64,000 nt of DNA from Stutzerimonas stutzeri (GTDB lineage: Bacteria; Pseudomonadota; Gammaproteobacteria; Pseudomonadales; Pseudomonadaceae): NCBI RefSeq assembly GCF_019090095.1, contig NZ_JAGQFP010000002.1:620001-684000 (forward strand), read 5' to 3'. The position numbers and the translations under genes are program-made. This document shows positions 18,749 through 27,594 of the stretch, piece by piece. The notes beneath the pieces are model-generated. The model ran no database searches, was not told where the DNA came from, and saw nothing but the letters and a program-made list of their open reading frames with translations. Position 1 is the stretch's first letter, and each line of letters starts with the position of its first letter.

Positions 18749-19758
18749 GGCGCCGACAACCACTCGGGTATCCGCTGCTCCAGGTAATAGCGCGGTGCCA
18801 GCGGGGTGCCCTCGACGAAGCCGACATGGCCGCCGGTACGATGCAGCTCAAGGGCGGTGCTCGCCGACAACTCCGCGGGCTCGGGCACGCTGTGGCGGGA
18901 CACGAAGGGGTCGTCCTCGGCCTGAATCAGCAGGGTGCGCACCCGGATGTCCGGCAGGAAATAGCGACTCGAAGCGCGGCGGTAATAGTCGCTGGCGTCG
19001 GCGTAGCCGTGCAGCGGTGCGGTGAACCGGCCGTCGAAATCCCAGAAGGTGCGCATGCCATCGAGCGAGCCGAGCTGTTCCAGCGCAGCCAGATGCTCGG
19101 TACGCCCCTGGCTGGCGAACAGCCGCCGCTTGTCGCGCACGTAGGCCACCAGCTCGCGCATGAAATGCGCCTGGTAGACGCGCGAGAAGCCGCGACCGAT
19201 GCGGTCGGCGCACTGATCGAGGCGAAAGGGGACCGAGACGGCGACGGCCCGCTGCAGCGGCGCCGCGCCACCCGCTTCACCGAGGTACTTGAGCAAGACG
19301 TTACCCCCCAGCGAGTAGCCGACCGCATGCAGTGGCGCCAGCGGGCGAGCGGCCTGCAGGTGCGCGATGACTTCGGCCAGGTCGTCGCTGGCGCCGGAAT
19401 GATAGGCGCGGGGCAGCAGGTTCGGCTCACCGGAGCAGCCGCGCCAGTTGATCGCCACGCTGGCCCAGCGCCGCTCGGCCAGGCGCTGCTGCAGACCCAG
19501 CACATAGTGGGAACTGGACGAGCCGGTCAGCCCATGCAGCACCAGCACCAATGGCGCCGAAGGTTCATGGACGCCGTGCCAGTCGAGATCGATGAAATCT
19601 CCATCGGCCAACCACATGCGCTCGCGGCGCCGCGACAGTACGGGTGCGCGACGGCAGAACGAATTCCACAGCGTCTGCAGATTGCCCCCCGGCAGCCACC
19701 AGGCGGGCGCGAAGGTGGTGTCGGGTTCGGAACCTACGGGAATATCTGAGACGGTCAT
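18745..19758 (-). CDS. YheT family alpha/beta hydrolase
   Basis: A 337-residue serine hydrolase. The N-terminal WWLPGGNLQTLW motif, LHGLTGSSSSHYV oxyanion region (about 74-86), nucleophile elbow GYSLGGN (Ser149), AEDDPFV acid loop and GGHVGFVEG histidine loop are all characteristic of the YheT/EMB8 group, whose substrates are unknown lipids or esters. Length is typical. The start ATG 19758 gives the family N-terminus. It is transcribed in the direction of rsmD and the M16 genes, but an 81-bp gap separates it from rsmD. Confidence 0.9.
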   Translation of the reverse strand: MTVSDIPVGSEPDTTFAPAWWLPGGNLQTLWNSFCRRAPVLSRRRERMWLADGDFIDLDWHGVHEPSAPLVLVLHGLTGSSSSHYVLGLQQRLAERRWASVAINWRGCSGEPNLLPRAYHSGASDDLAEVIAHLQAARPLAPLHAVGYSLGGNVLLKYLGEAGGAAPLQRAVAVSVPFRLDQCADRIGRGFSRVYQAHFMRELVAYVRDKRRLFASQGRTEHLAALEQLGSLDGMRTFWDFDGRFTAPLHGYADASDYYRRASSRYFLPDIRVRTLLIQAEDDPFVSRHSVPEPAELSASTALELHRTGGHVGFVEGTPLAPRYYLEQRIPEWLSAP

Positions 19759-19839
19759 GGACGCGGTGCGACCCTGCGAATGGTGGTGTGACAGGCCCTG
19801 CTGCCCGGTGATCGGAGCGCCTCCGGCGGCGCCGCCAGG

Positions 19840-20439
19840 TCAGGCCTCGCCGCTGCGTTCCCAGAGTGCGTAGTGCACGTTGCCGGCTTTTTTCTCGCGG
19901 TGCAGCCGCCAGTTGCCGGGCAGGCCGAGCGTCGAGGGCTGCGCCTCGCTCTCGGTATAAACCCAGGCTTGCTTGGCTAGCCATCCCTTGCCTTCCAGCA
20001 GCGCGCAGGCGGGTTGCAGCAGGTTCTTGTTGAACGGTGGATCGAGAAACACCAGATCGAACGGCGTGGGCGTCTGGGTTTCCAGGTAGCGCAGCGCGTC
20101 GCTTTGCAACAGCTGGCCGTGGCCGCACTTCAGGGTATCCAGGTGCTTGCGCAGGCTGGCGATGGCGTTGGCGTTCAGGTCCAGCGCCAGCGCCAGGCTG
20201 GCGCCGCGCGACAGCGCCTCGAGATACAGCGCACCGCTGCCGGTGAACGGATCGAATACGCGGGCGCCGGACAGATAGGGCGCCAGCCAGTTGAACAGGG
20301 TCTCACGCACACGGTCCGGTGTCGGGCGCAGGCCTTCGGCATCGGGGAAGCTGAAGCGCCGGCTGCGCCATTCGCCGCCGATGATGCGTAGCTGCCCCTG
20401 GCCACCACGGGCAGAAGGTCGGATGGGTGGGTTGGCCAT
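19840..20439 (-). CDS. rsmD: 16S rRNA (guanine-966-N2)-methyltransferase
   Basis: A 199-residue SAM-dependent methyltransferase that modifies G966 of 16S rRNA in assembled 30S particles. The N-terminal RIIGGEWRSR basic strand, LRPTPDRVRETLFNWL, SAM-binding FDPFTGSGAL (62-71) and motif IV LDPPF (133-136) are diagnostic. Its ATG overlaps the stop of the upstream M16 gene (TGATG), so translation is probably coupled. Confidence 0.95.
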   Translation of the reverse strand: MANPPIRPSARGGQGQLRIIGGEWRSRRFSFPDAEGLRPTPDRVRETLFNWLAPYLSGARVFDPFTGSGALYLEALSRGASLALALDLNANAIASLRKHLDTLKCGHGQLLQSDALRYLETQTPTPFDLVFLDPPFNKNLLQPACALLEGKGWLAKQAWVYTESEAQPSTLGLPGNWRLHREKKAGNVHYALWERSGEA

Positions 20440-21977
20440 CAGTGCTCCGGGACGCCGCTGGGTTGTTCGACGGGCTTCTCGCTGGGTGCCGGCAGCGGCT
20501 TCTGCTCGACCTGCGGGCCGACCGTGACGATCACGAAGTTCTCTGCGCTGAGGTGCTTGTTCATCGCGGCCTTGACCTCTTCGACCGAGAGCGCCTGCAC
20601 CTGTTGCATGAAGTCTTCGAGGTAGGTCAACGGCAGGCCGTAAAAGCCGATGCTGCCCAGCTGACCGACGATGTCGGCATTGCTCGCCGTCGACAGCGGG
20701 AAGCTGCCGGCGATCTCACGCTTGCTGCGTTCCAGTTCGGCCTGGGTCGGACCATTCTTCAGGAACTCGTCGACCAGTTGCTGCACCAGCTGCAGGGTGG
20801 CTTCGGAGAGGCTGGCGCGGGTCTGCAGGTTGATCATGAACGGCCCGTTGGTCTGCATCGGGCTGAACCCGGAGTAGATGCCGTAGGTCAGCCCGCGTTT
20901 CTCGCGGACTTCTTCCATCAGCCGGGTACCGAAGCCGCCACCGCCGAGGATCTGGTTGCCCAGGTAGAGGGCGGCGTAATCGGGGTCTCCGCGCGGGATG
21001 CCGAGCTGCGCCAGCATCAGGTGCGTCTGGTTGGACGGAAAGTCGATGTGTCGCGTGCCCGGTGTCGGAGCGCTCGGCACTGGCGGCGGTGGCAATGCCG
21101 GGCCCTGCGCAAGCGCGGCCGAAACCTGTTCGGCTATCGCTTCGGCCTGTGCGCGGTCGAGATCGCCGACCAGCGCGATCACCGCGTTGCCGGCGGTATA
21201 GGCCTTGGCGTGGAAGGCGCGAAGCTGATCGGCACTGATCGCGGGGATGGTATCCGGCGTGCCCTCGCTGGGGTGCGCGTAGGGATGCTTCTGATAGAGC
21301 TGCTCGAACAGTTCGAGGCTGGCGAGCTTGCCCGGGTTCTGCTTCTGGAATTCGAAGCCGGCCAGTACCTGGTTCTTGATTCGCTGCAGCGAATCGGTGG
21401 GGAAGGTTGGCTGGCCAACGACCTGGCTGAACAGCTGCAGTGCCGGCTCGCGCTTGTCCGGTGCGCTGAGGCTGCGCAGGCTGGCCACGGCCATGTCGCG
21501 ATAGGAACCGTTGCTGAACTCCGCGCCAAGGCTTTCGAAACCCTCGGCAATGGCGGTGACGTCCTTGCCCTCGATCCCTTCGTTGAGCATGGCGTTGGTC
21601 AGCATCGCCAGCCCGGGCAGGTCACCGTCCTGGCTGCTGCCGGCGGCAAAGGTCAGGCGCAGATCGAACATCGGCAGTTGGTGGGCTTCGACGAACAGTA
21701 CCCGGGCGCCACCGCTGGTCTGCCAGCTCTGAATATCCAGCTCCCGGCGTGCCAGGGGCTTGCTGTCGAGCTCGTCGAGGGACTCGATCCGCGCCTGTTT
21801 CTCGTCGGCTTGCTTGGCAATGGCTTGCCCTGACTCGGCCGGGGTGGCGACCGTTTCTTCAGTGGGCACCGGGATCGCCGAGGCCGTCTCGCCGGTGTCT
21901 TCGCAGGCGGTGAGCCCCAGGCAGGCCATCAACAGCAGGCCGAGCAGGCTGCGATGCAACGGGTTGCGATCACTCAT
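20439..21977 (-). CDS. M16 family protein lacking the zinc motif; predicted lipoprotein
   Basis: A 512-residue M16 (pitrilysin/insulinase-like) protein with a lipoprotein signal: MSDRNPLHRSLLGLLLMACLGLTAC, cut before Cys25. Glu26 at +2 favours the outer membrane. The two M16 domains are present, but the place of HxxEH reads GLAMLTNAML, so no zinc site remains. The C-terminal domain keeps the RLMEEVREKRGLTYG motif that contributes Arg/Tyr in M16 pairs. It is the non-catalytic partner of the upstream gene, whose stop overlaps its start by 8 bp. The pair probably forms a periplasmic or envelope heterodimer. The frame extends to 22001; MSDRN was chosen for the signal. Confidence 0.88.
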   Translation of the reverse strand: MSDRNPLHRSLLGLLLMACLGLTACEDTGETASAIPVPTEETVATPAESGQAIAKQADEKQARIESLDELDSKPLARRELDIQSWQTSGGARVLFVEAHQLPMFDLRLTFAAGSSQDGDLPGLAMLTNAMLNEGIEGKDVTAIAEGFESLGAEFSNGSYRDMAVASLRSLSAPDKREPALQLFSQVVGQPTFPTDSLQRIKNQVLAGFEFQKQNPGKLASLELFEQLYQKHPYAHPSEGTPDTIPAISADQLRAFHAKAYTAGNAVIALVGDLDRAQAEAIAEQVSAALAQGPALPPPPVPSAPTPGTRHIDFPSNQTHLMLAQLGIPRGDPDYAALYLGNQILGGGGFGTRLMEEVREKRGLTYGIYSGFSPMQTNGPFMINLQTRASLSEATLQLVQQLVDEFLKNGPTQAELERSKREIAGSFPLSTASNADIVGQLGSIGFYGLPLTYLEDFMQQVQALSVEEVKAAMNKHLSAENFVIVTVGPQVEQKPLPAPSEKPVEQPSGVPEH

Positions 21978-23322
21978 CGCTGGACTCCTCGGGCAGAACA
22001 TGGGCCACGCTCAGGCGGGAGCGGGTGAAATAGTGGCGGGCAGCTTGCTGTATGTCGCCCGCAGTGACGGCTTCCAGCGCGCTGAGCTCCTCGTCCATCA
22101 GGCGCCAGGACAGCCCGACGCTTTCCAGCTGGCCGATGGTGGTGGCCTGCTGGCTGATGGAGTCGCGCTCATAGACCAGCCCGGCGATGACCTGGGCGCG
22201 CACGCGCTCGAGCTCCTCCTGGCTCGGCGCGTTCTGCTTGAGCTGCTCGAGCTGCTTCCACAGGCCCGCCTCCACCTCTTCCAGGCTGCGGTCCTTTTGT
22301 CTGTTGGGCGTGGCGCTGAGCACGAACAGCGAATCGCCGCGAGCGTAGGCGTCGTACCAGGCCGAGGCGCTGGTCACCAGCTCTTCGCCGCGCTCGAGCT
22401 GCTGTGGCAGGCGCGCGCTGTAGCCGCCGTCGAGCAGCGCGCTGATCAGGCGCAGGGCGTGGATTTCTCGCGGCGTTTCGCTGGTCGCCAGGCTCGGGGT
22501 ATTGAACGCCATGATCAGGCTGGGGACCTGCGTCTTGACGTGCAGGGTCAACCGTCGCTCACCCGGCTCGTCCAGTTCCAGGGGGCGTTTGGCCTCTGGT
22601 ATAGCACGGCTCGGAATGGGGCCGAAATAGCGCTCGGCCAGCTCGCGCACCTCGACCGGCGTGACGTCGCCGACCACCACCAGCGTGGCATTGTTGGGCA
22701 CGTACCAGCGCTCGTACCAGCGGCGCAGTTCCTCGACGCTCATGCGCTCGAGATCGGCCATCCAGCCGATGGTCGGCGTGTGATAGCCGCTGGCGGGATA
22801 GGCCATCGCCTTGAAGCGTTCGAAGGCCAGGGCGCTCGGCTTGTCGTCGGTGCGCAACCGACGCTCCTCCTTGATCACCTCGATCTCCCGGGCGAACTCG
22901 TCGGCGGGCAGCTTCAGGCTGGCCAGGCGGTCGGCTTCGAGCTCGAAGGCAACCGCGAGCCGGTCGCGCGCCAGCACCTGGTAGTAAGCCGTGTAATCGT
23001 CGCTGGTGAAGGCGTTTTCCTCGGCCCCGAGCTCGCGCAGGATGCGTGACGCTTCGCCGGCCCCGAGCTTGCGGCTGCCCTTGAACATCATGTGCTCGAG
23101 GGCATGCGACAACCCGGTCTGTCCGGGCGACTCGTAGCTGGACCCCACCTTGTACCAGAGCTGGGACACCACGACCGGCGCGCGGTGATCTTCACGCACG
23201 ATCACCTTCAGGCCGTTGTCCAGGGCGAATTCGTGGGTGGGCTGGCTGTCGGCTGCAACGACCAGGGACATATACAAGGCGCCGAACAACAGGGCTGCGG
23301 CGCTGCGTAGCATCGGGGGCAT
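21970..23322 (-). CDS. M16 family zinc peptidase, exported
   Basis: A 450-residue catalytic M16 metallopeptidase. The inverted zinc motif HALEH (His73, Glu76, His77) is intact, and the distal glutamate lies in the ELEADRLASL helix. An N-terminal signal (MLRSAAALLFGALYMSLVVAA) predicts periplasmic location. The frame opens at 23448, but the extra 42 residues lack family similarity, so ATG 23322 is used; the ribosome site is weak. Followed with overlap by the inactive partner and then rsmD. The divergent ftsY begins 235 bp away. Substrates are unknown; in other bacteria such pairs degrade short peptides. Confidence 0.92.
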   Translation of the reverse strand: MPPMLRSAAALLFGALYMSLVVAADSQPTHEFALDNGLKVIVREDHRAPVVVSQLWYKVGSSYESPGQTGLSHALEHMMFKGSRKLGAGEASRILRELGAEENAFTSDDYTAYYQVLARDRLAVAFELEADRLASLKLPADEFAREIEVIKEERRLRTDDKPSALAFERFKAMAYPASGYHTPTIGWMADLERMSVEELRRWYERWYVPNNATLVVVGDVTPVEVRELAERYFGPIPSRAIPEAKRPLELDEPGERRLTLHVKTQVPSLIMAFNTPSLATSETPREIHALRLISALLDGGYSARLPQQLERGEELVTSASAWYDAYARGDSLFVLSATPNRQKDRSLEEVEAGLWKQLEQLKQNAPSQEELERVRAQVIAGLVYERDSISQQATTIGQLESVGLSWRLMDEELSALEAVTAGDIQQAARHYFTRSRLSVAHVLPEESSDE

Positions 23323-23557
23323 AGTCAGGGCTCGTTCTGGGATCGGTCTCGCTGCGAGGTAAGGGGCAGCCGAGCACGGTTGGCCATGGTACTGGGGCAT
23401 CGGGGTCAGGGCAAAGCGGTCGAACATCCGGCCATCAATGTGCCGCACCGCTGGTGGATGGCCGCGCTTAGCGCCAGCGGTTACGCAGTGCTAGGATAGG
23501 CCCCGTCTGGCCGGTGGCATGACGCCGGCGTTTCGCCCTCTTGAGAAAATCTTCTCC

Positions 23558-24868
23558 ATGTTTGGTTCCAACGACGATAAGAAGGCGCCGGCCGCGACCG
23601 GCGAAAAGAAAGGCTTGTTCGGCTGGTTGCGCAAGAAGCCGCAGACGCCCGCCGCCGAGCCGCCACCGGCCGAGCCGCTGGAAGACAGCCAGCCATTCGC
23701 GGACGAGCCCGATAGCCTGCAACGCGAAGAACTGCCCGCCGAAGAGCCGCCCCGCGCTGAGCTGGCCGAGCCCGCCGAACTGCCGGTGATGGAGCCGGAC
23801 ACGGCCGCGCAGACCGAGCCCGAGCCCGAGCTCGAGCCGGTCCAGCCCAAGGACGTTCCGGAAGCGCCGGCATTGGCCGAGATCGCCATCGAACCAACGC
23901 CTGCCGTCGTCGAGGCGCCGGCCAAGCTGGGCTTTTTCGCACGCCTCAAGCAGGGCCTGTCGAAGACCAGCGCCAGCATCGGCGAAGGCATGGCCAGTCT
24001 GTTCCTGGGCAAGAAGGTCATTGATGACGATCTGCTGGACGAGCTGGAAACCCGCTTGCTGACCGCCGACGTCGGCGTCGAAGCCACCACGGCGATCATG
24101 CAGAACCTCACCCGCCGCGTCTCGCGCAAGGAACTGGCCGACAGCGGCGCCTTGTACAAGGCGTTGCAGGAAGAACTCGCCGCGCTGCTCAAGCCTGTCG
24201 AACAACCGCTGGCGGTCGATAGCGGCAAGCAGCCCTTCGTGATCCTGGTGGTCGGCGTCAACGGCGTCGGCAAGACCACCACCATCGGCAAGCTGGCCAA
24301 GAAGCTGCAGCTCGAAGGCAAGAAGGTCATGCTGGCCGCTGGCGATACCTTCCGCGCGGCGGCGGTCGAGCAGTTACAGGTTTGGGGTGAGCGCAACAAG
24401 ATTGCGGTGATCGCTCAGCACACCGGCGCCGATTCCGCGTCGGTCATCTTCGATGCGGTGCAGGCGGCCAAGGCGCGCGGTATCGATGTGCTGATCGCCG
24501 ATACCGCCGGCCGTCTGCATACCAAGGACAACCTGATGGAAGAGCTGAAGAAGGTCCGTCGGGTGATGGGCAAGCTCGACGAGACCGCACCGCACGAGGT
24601 GCTGTTGGTGCTCGATGCCGGCACCGGCCAGAACGCCATCAACCAGACCAAACAGTTCAACCAGGCCGTGGAGCTGACCGGCCTGGCGCTGACCAAGCTC
24701 GATGGCACCGCCAAGGGCGGGGTGATCTTCGCCTTGGCCAAGCAGTTCGGCACGCCGATTCGCTATATCGGGGTGGGCGAAGGCATCGATGACCTGCGCA
24801 CCTTCGAAGCGGACGCCTTCGTCAATGCGCTGTTCGCCGAGAAAGGGACGAGCGGAGCCTCGGCATGA
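23558..24868 (+). CDS. ftsY: Signal recognition particle receptor
   Basis: A 436-residue SRP GTPase receptor that docks ribosome-SRP complexes at the inner membrane. An acidic, Pro/Glu-rich A domain (about 20-115) precedes the N domain and the G domain. G1 is [10 protein letters not shown] from residue 233, G3 is DTAGR from 315 and G4 is [10 protein letters not shown]. The N-terminus [10 protein letters not shown] is typical of Pseudomonas FtsY, so ATG 23558 is preferred to the upstream 23519. It forms the ftsY-ftsE-ftsX operon with 4-bp ATGA overlaps. Confidence 0.97.
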   Translation: MFGSNDDKKAPAATGEKKGLFGWLRKKPQTPAAEPPPAEPLEDSQPFADEPDSLQREELPAEEPPRAELAEPAELPVMEPDTAAQTEPEPELEPVQPKDVPEAPALAEIAIEPTPAVVEAPAKLGFFARLKQGLSKTSASIGEGMASLFLGKKVIDDDLLDELETRLLTADVGVEATTAIMQNLTRRVSRKELADSGALYKALQEELAALLKPVEQPLAVDSGKQPFVILVVGVNGVGKTTTIGKLAKKLQLEGKKVMLAAGDTFRAAAVEQLQVWGERNKIAVIAQHTGADSASVIFDAVQAAKARGIDVLIADTAGRLHTKDNLMEELKKVRRVMGKLDETAPHEVLLVLDAGTGQNAINQTKQFNQAVELTGLALTKLDGTAKGGVIFALAKQFGTPIRYIGVGEGIDDLRTFEADAFVNALFAEKGTSGASA

Positions 24869-25536
24869 TTCGTTTCGATCAGGTCGGCAAGCGCTATCCC
24901 AACGGTCACGTTGGCCTTCACGAGCTGTCCTTTCATGTGCAGCGTGGGGAGTTTCTCTTCGTCACCGGCCACTCCGGTGCCGGCAAGAGCACCTTGCTGC
25001 GCCTGCTGCTGGCAATGGAGCGCCCAACCAGCGGCAAGCTGTTGCTGGCCGGGCAGGACCTGGCGCGAATCAGCAATGCGCAGATTCCATTCTTGCGCCG
25101 GCAGATTGGCGTGGTATTCCAGAACCACCAGCTGCTGTTCGATCGCACCGTATTCGATAACGCCGCGCTCCCGCTGCAGATCCTCGGGCTGAACAAGCGT
25201 GAGATCGGCCAGCGGGTCATGACGGCGCTGGAGCGCGTCAGCCTCAAGGACAAGGCGCTGCAATACCCGGCGGACCTTTCGACGGGGCAGCAGCAGCGCG
25301 TCGGCATCGCCCGCGCCGTGGTTCACCGCCCGGCATTGCTGCTGGCCGACGAACCCACCGGTAACCTCGACCCGCGTCTGGCGGCGGAGATCATGGGCGT
25401 GTTCGAAGATATCAATCGCCTCGGCACCACGGTGCTGATTGCCAGTCACGACCTGGCACTGATTGCGCGCATGCGCCATCGCATGCTCACGCTGCAGCGC
25501 GGGCGTCTTATCGGTGACGGGGAGGCCGCCCGATGA
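24865..25536 (+). CDS. ftsE: Cell-division ABC transporter ATPase FtsE
   Basis: A 223-residue ABC ATPase that with FtsX regulates septal peptidoglycan hydrolases through the divisome. Walker A GHSGAGKST lies at residues 35-43, the signature LSTGQQQRVGIARA around 136-149, and Walker B LLLADEPTGNLD follows directly. Length is normal. Its ATG overlaps the ftsY stop (ATGA), and the same holds for ftsX downstream. Confidence 0.97.
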   Translation: MIRFDQVGKRYPNGHVGLHELSFHVQRGEFLFVTGHSGAGKSTLLRLLLAMERPTSGKLLLAGQDLARISNAQIPFLRRQIGVVFQNHQLLFDRTVFDNAALPLQILGLNKREIGQRVMTALERVSLKDKALQYPADLSTGQQQRVGIARAVVHRPALLLADEPTGNLDPRLAAEIMGVFEDINRLGTTVLIASHDLALIARMRHRMLTLQRGRLIGDGEAAR

Positions 25537-26543
25537 GCGCACCCGAGCAGAATCCGAACCCGGCCGAGCGCGCCGGTGGCGTGCGCAACAAGCCGGAGCA
25601 GCCGCGCGGCGATGAGCCAGATTTCAAGACGCTGTTCCACGCCTGGCTGGAGAGCCATCGGGCCAGTGTGGTCGACAGTGTCGGCCGGCTGGTCAAGCAG
25701 CCTATCGGCAGCTTCTTCACCTGTCTGGTCATGGCCGTGGCGCTGAGCCTGCCCATGGGGCTGGCGCTGTTGCTGGACAACGTCGAGCGCCTCGGCGGCT
25801 CCTGGCAGCGGGCGGCGCAGATTTCGTTGTTCATGAAGCTGGACGTGGGCGCGGAGCAGGGGCGCACGCTGCGCGAGCAGATCCTCGAGATGCCCGATGT
25901 GGCCGAAGCCAGCTGGATCAGCCGTGAGCAGGCGTTGGAGGAATTCCAACAGCTGTCCGGTCTCGGCGAGGCGCTGCGCGAACTGCCGGAGAATCCGCTA
26001 CCCGGCGTGATTCTGGTCACGCCCAGCAAGGTCGATCGGGACGATCTCGAGGCCCTGCGCCAGCGTCTTGCCGAACTGCCAGGCGTTGAGCAGGCGCAGC
26101 TTGATCTGCTCTGGGTCGAGCGTTTGACCGCCATCCTCAAGCTCGGCGACCGCTTCGTCTTCGGCCTGAGCCTGCTGCTGATCGCCACCTTGCTGCTGGT
26201 GATCGGCAACACCATCCGGCTGCACATCGAGAACCGCCGGACCGAGATCGAGGTGGTCAAACTGGTCGGCGGAACCGACGGCTACGTGCGCCGTCCCTTC
26301 CTCTACATGGGCGCTCTGTACGGCCTGGGTGCCGGGCTGATTGCCTGGTTGCTGCTGGCCTACGGGCTGGGCTGGCTGAACGAAGCCGTGGTTGGGCTGG
26401 CCGGTCTGTACGGTAGCGACTTCGGGCTGGAAGGTGTGCCGGCAGACGATGGCCTGTCGCTGGTGCTCGGCGCCGTGTTGCTGGGTTATATCGGCGCCTG
26501 GCTGGCCGTGGCGCGCCACCTGAGCGAGTTGGCTCCGCGTTAA
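25533..26543 (+). CDS. ftsX: Cell-division protein FtsX
   Basis: A 336-residue integral membrane partner of FtsE. There is a cytoplasmic N-terminus of about 60 residues rich in charged residues, a first membrane segment around 62-85, and a periplasmic domain of about 120 residues that contacts hydrolase activators. Then come three C-terminal segments, with the LVGGTDGYVRRPFLYMG loop before the second. Its start overlaps ftsE by 4 bp. Length and topology match the family. Confidence 0.96.
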   Translation: MSAPEQNPNPAERAGGVRNKPEQPRGDEPDFKTLFHAWLESHRASVVDSVGRLVKQPIGSFFTCLVMAVALSLPMGLALLLDNVERLGGSWQRAAQISLFMKLDVGAEQGRTLREQILEMPDVAEASWISREQALEEFQQLSGLGEALRELPENPLPGVILVTPSKVDRDDLEALRQRLAELPGVEQAQLDLLWVERLTAILKLGDRFVFGLSLLLIATLLLVIGNTIRLHIENRRTEIEVVKLVGGTDGYVRRPFLYMGALYGLGAGLIAWLLLAYGLGWLNEAVVGLAGLYGSDFGLEGVPADDGLSLVLGAVLLGYIGAWLAVARHLSELAPR

Positions 26544-26578
26544 GTTGCTGTTTTTAAAGAGATTTTATGAGGTGTAAG

Positions 26579-26606
26579 GGAACTTTTCCAGGTTCTTGCA
26601 GTCTGA
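26579..26606 (+). promoter_or_regulatory. Sigma-E/AlgU-type promoter of rpoH
   Basis: GGAACTT (26579-26585), a 16-base spacer, then TCTGA (26602-26606) match the sigma-E/AlgU consensus GAACTT-N16/17-TCTGA. It ends 45 bp before the rpoH ATG. An overlapping sigma70-like pair, TTGCAG (26596-26601) and TAAACT (26618-26623) with 16 bp between, could give housekeeping expression. Heat and envelope stress control of rpoH by sigma-E is established in E. coli and P. aeruginosa. Confidence 0.8.
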
Positions 26607-26651
26607 CTCGGCAGTGCTAAACTGCTGCAGCTTCATTATCGGAGGATCTGC

Positions 26652-27506
<855 letters not shown>

Positions 27507-27528
27507 TTGGCTCCCGGATGATCGACAA

Positions 27529-27554
27529 GGCGCTGCACTGCAGCGCCTTTTTTT
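27529..27554 (+). terminator. Rho-independent terminator after rpoH
   Basis: GGCGCTGCA-C-TGCAGCGCC followed by seven T residues, starting 22 bp after the rpoH stop. It is a classic intrinsic terminator. It is the strongest one seen in the window and also faces the convergent kinase gene. Confidence 0.92.
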
Positions 27555-27594
27555 ATGCTCGTCGGGTCAGATCCGGCGCGCCCGGGCCGGTGTG

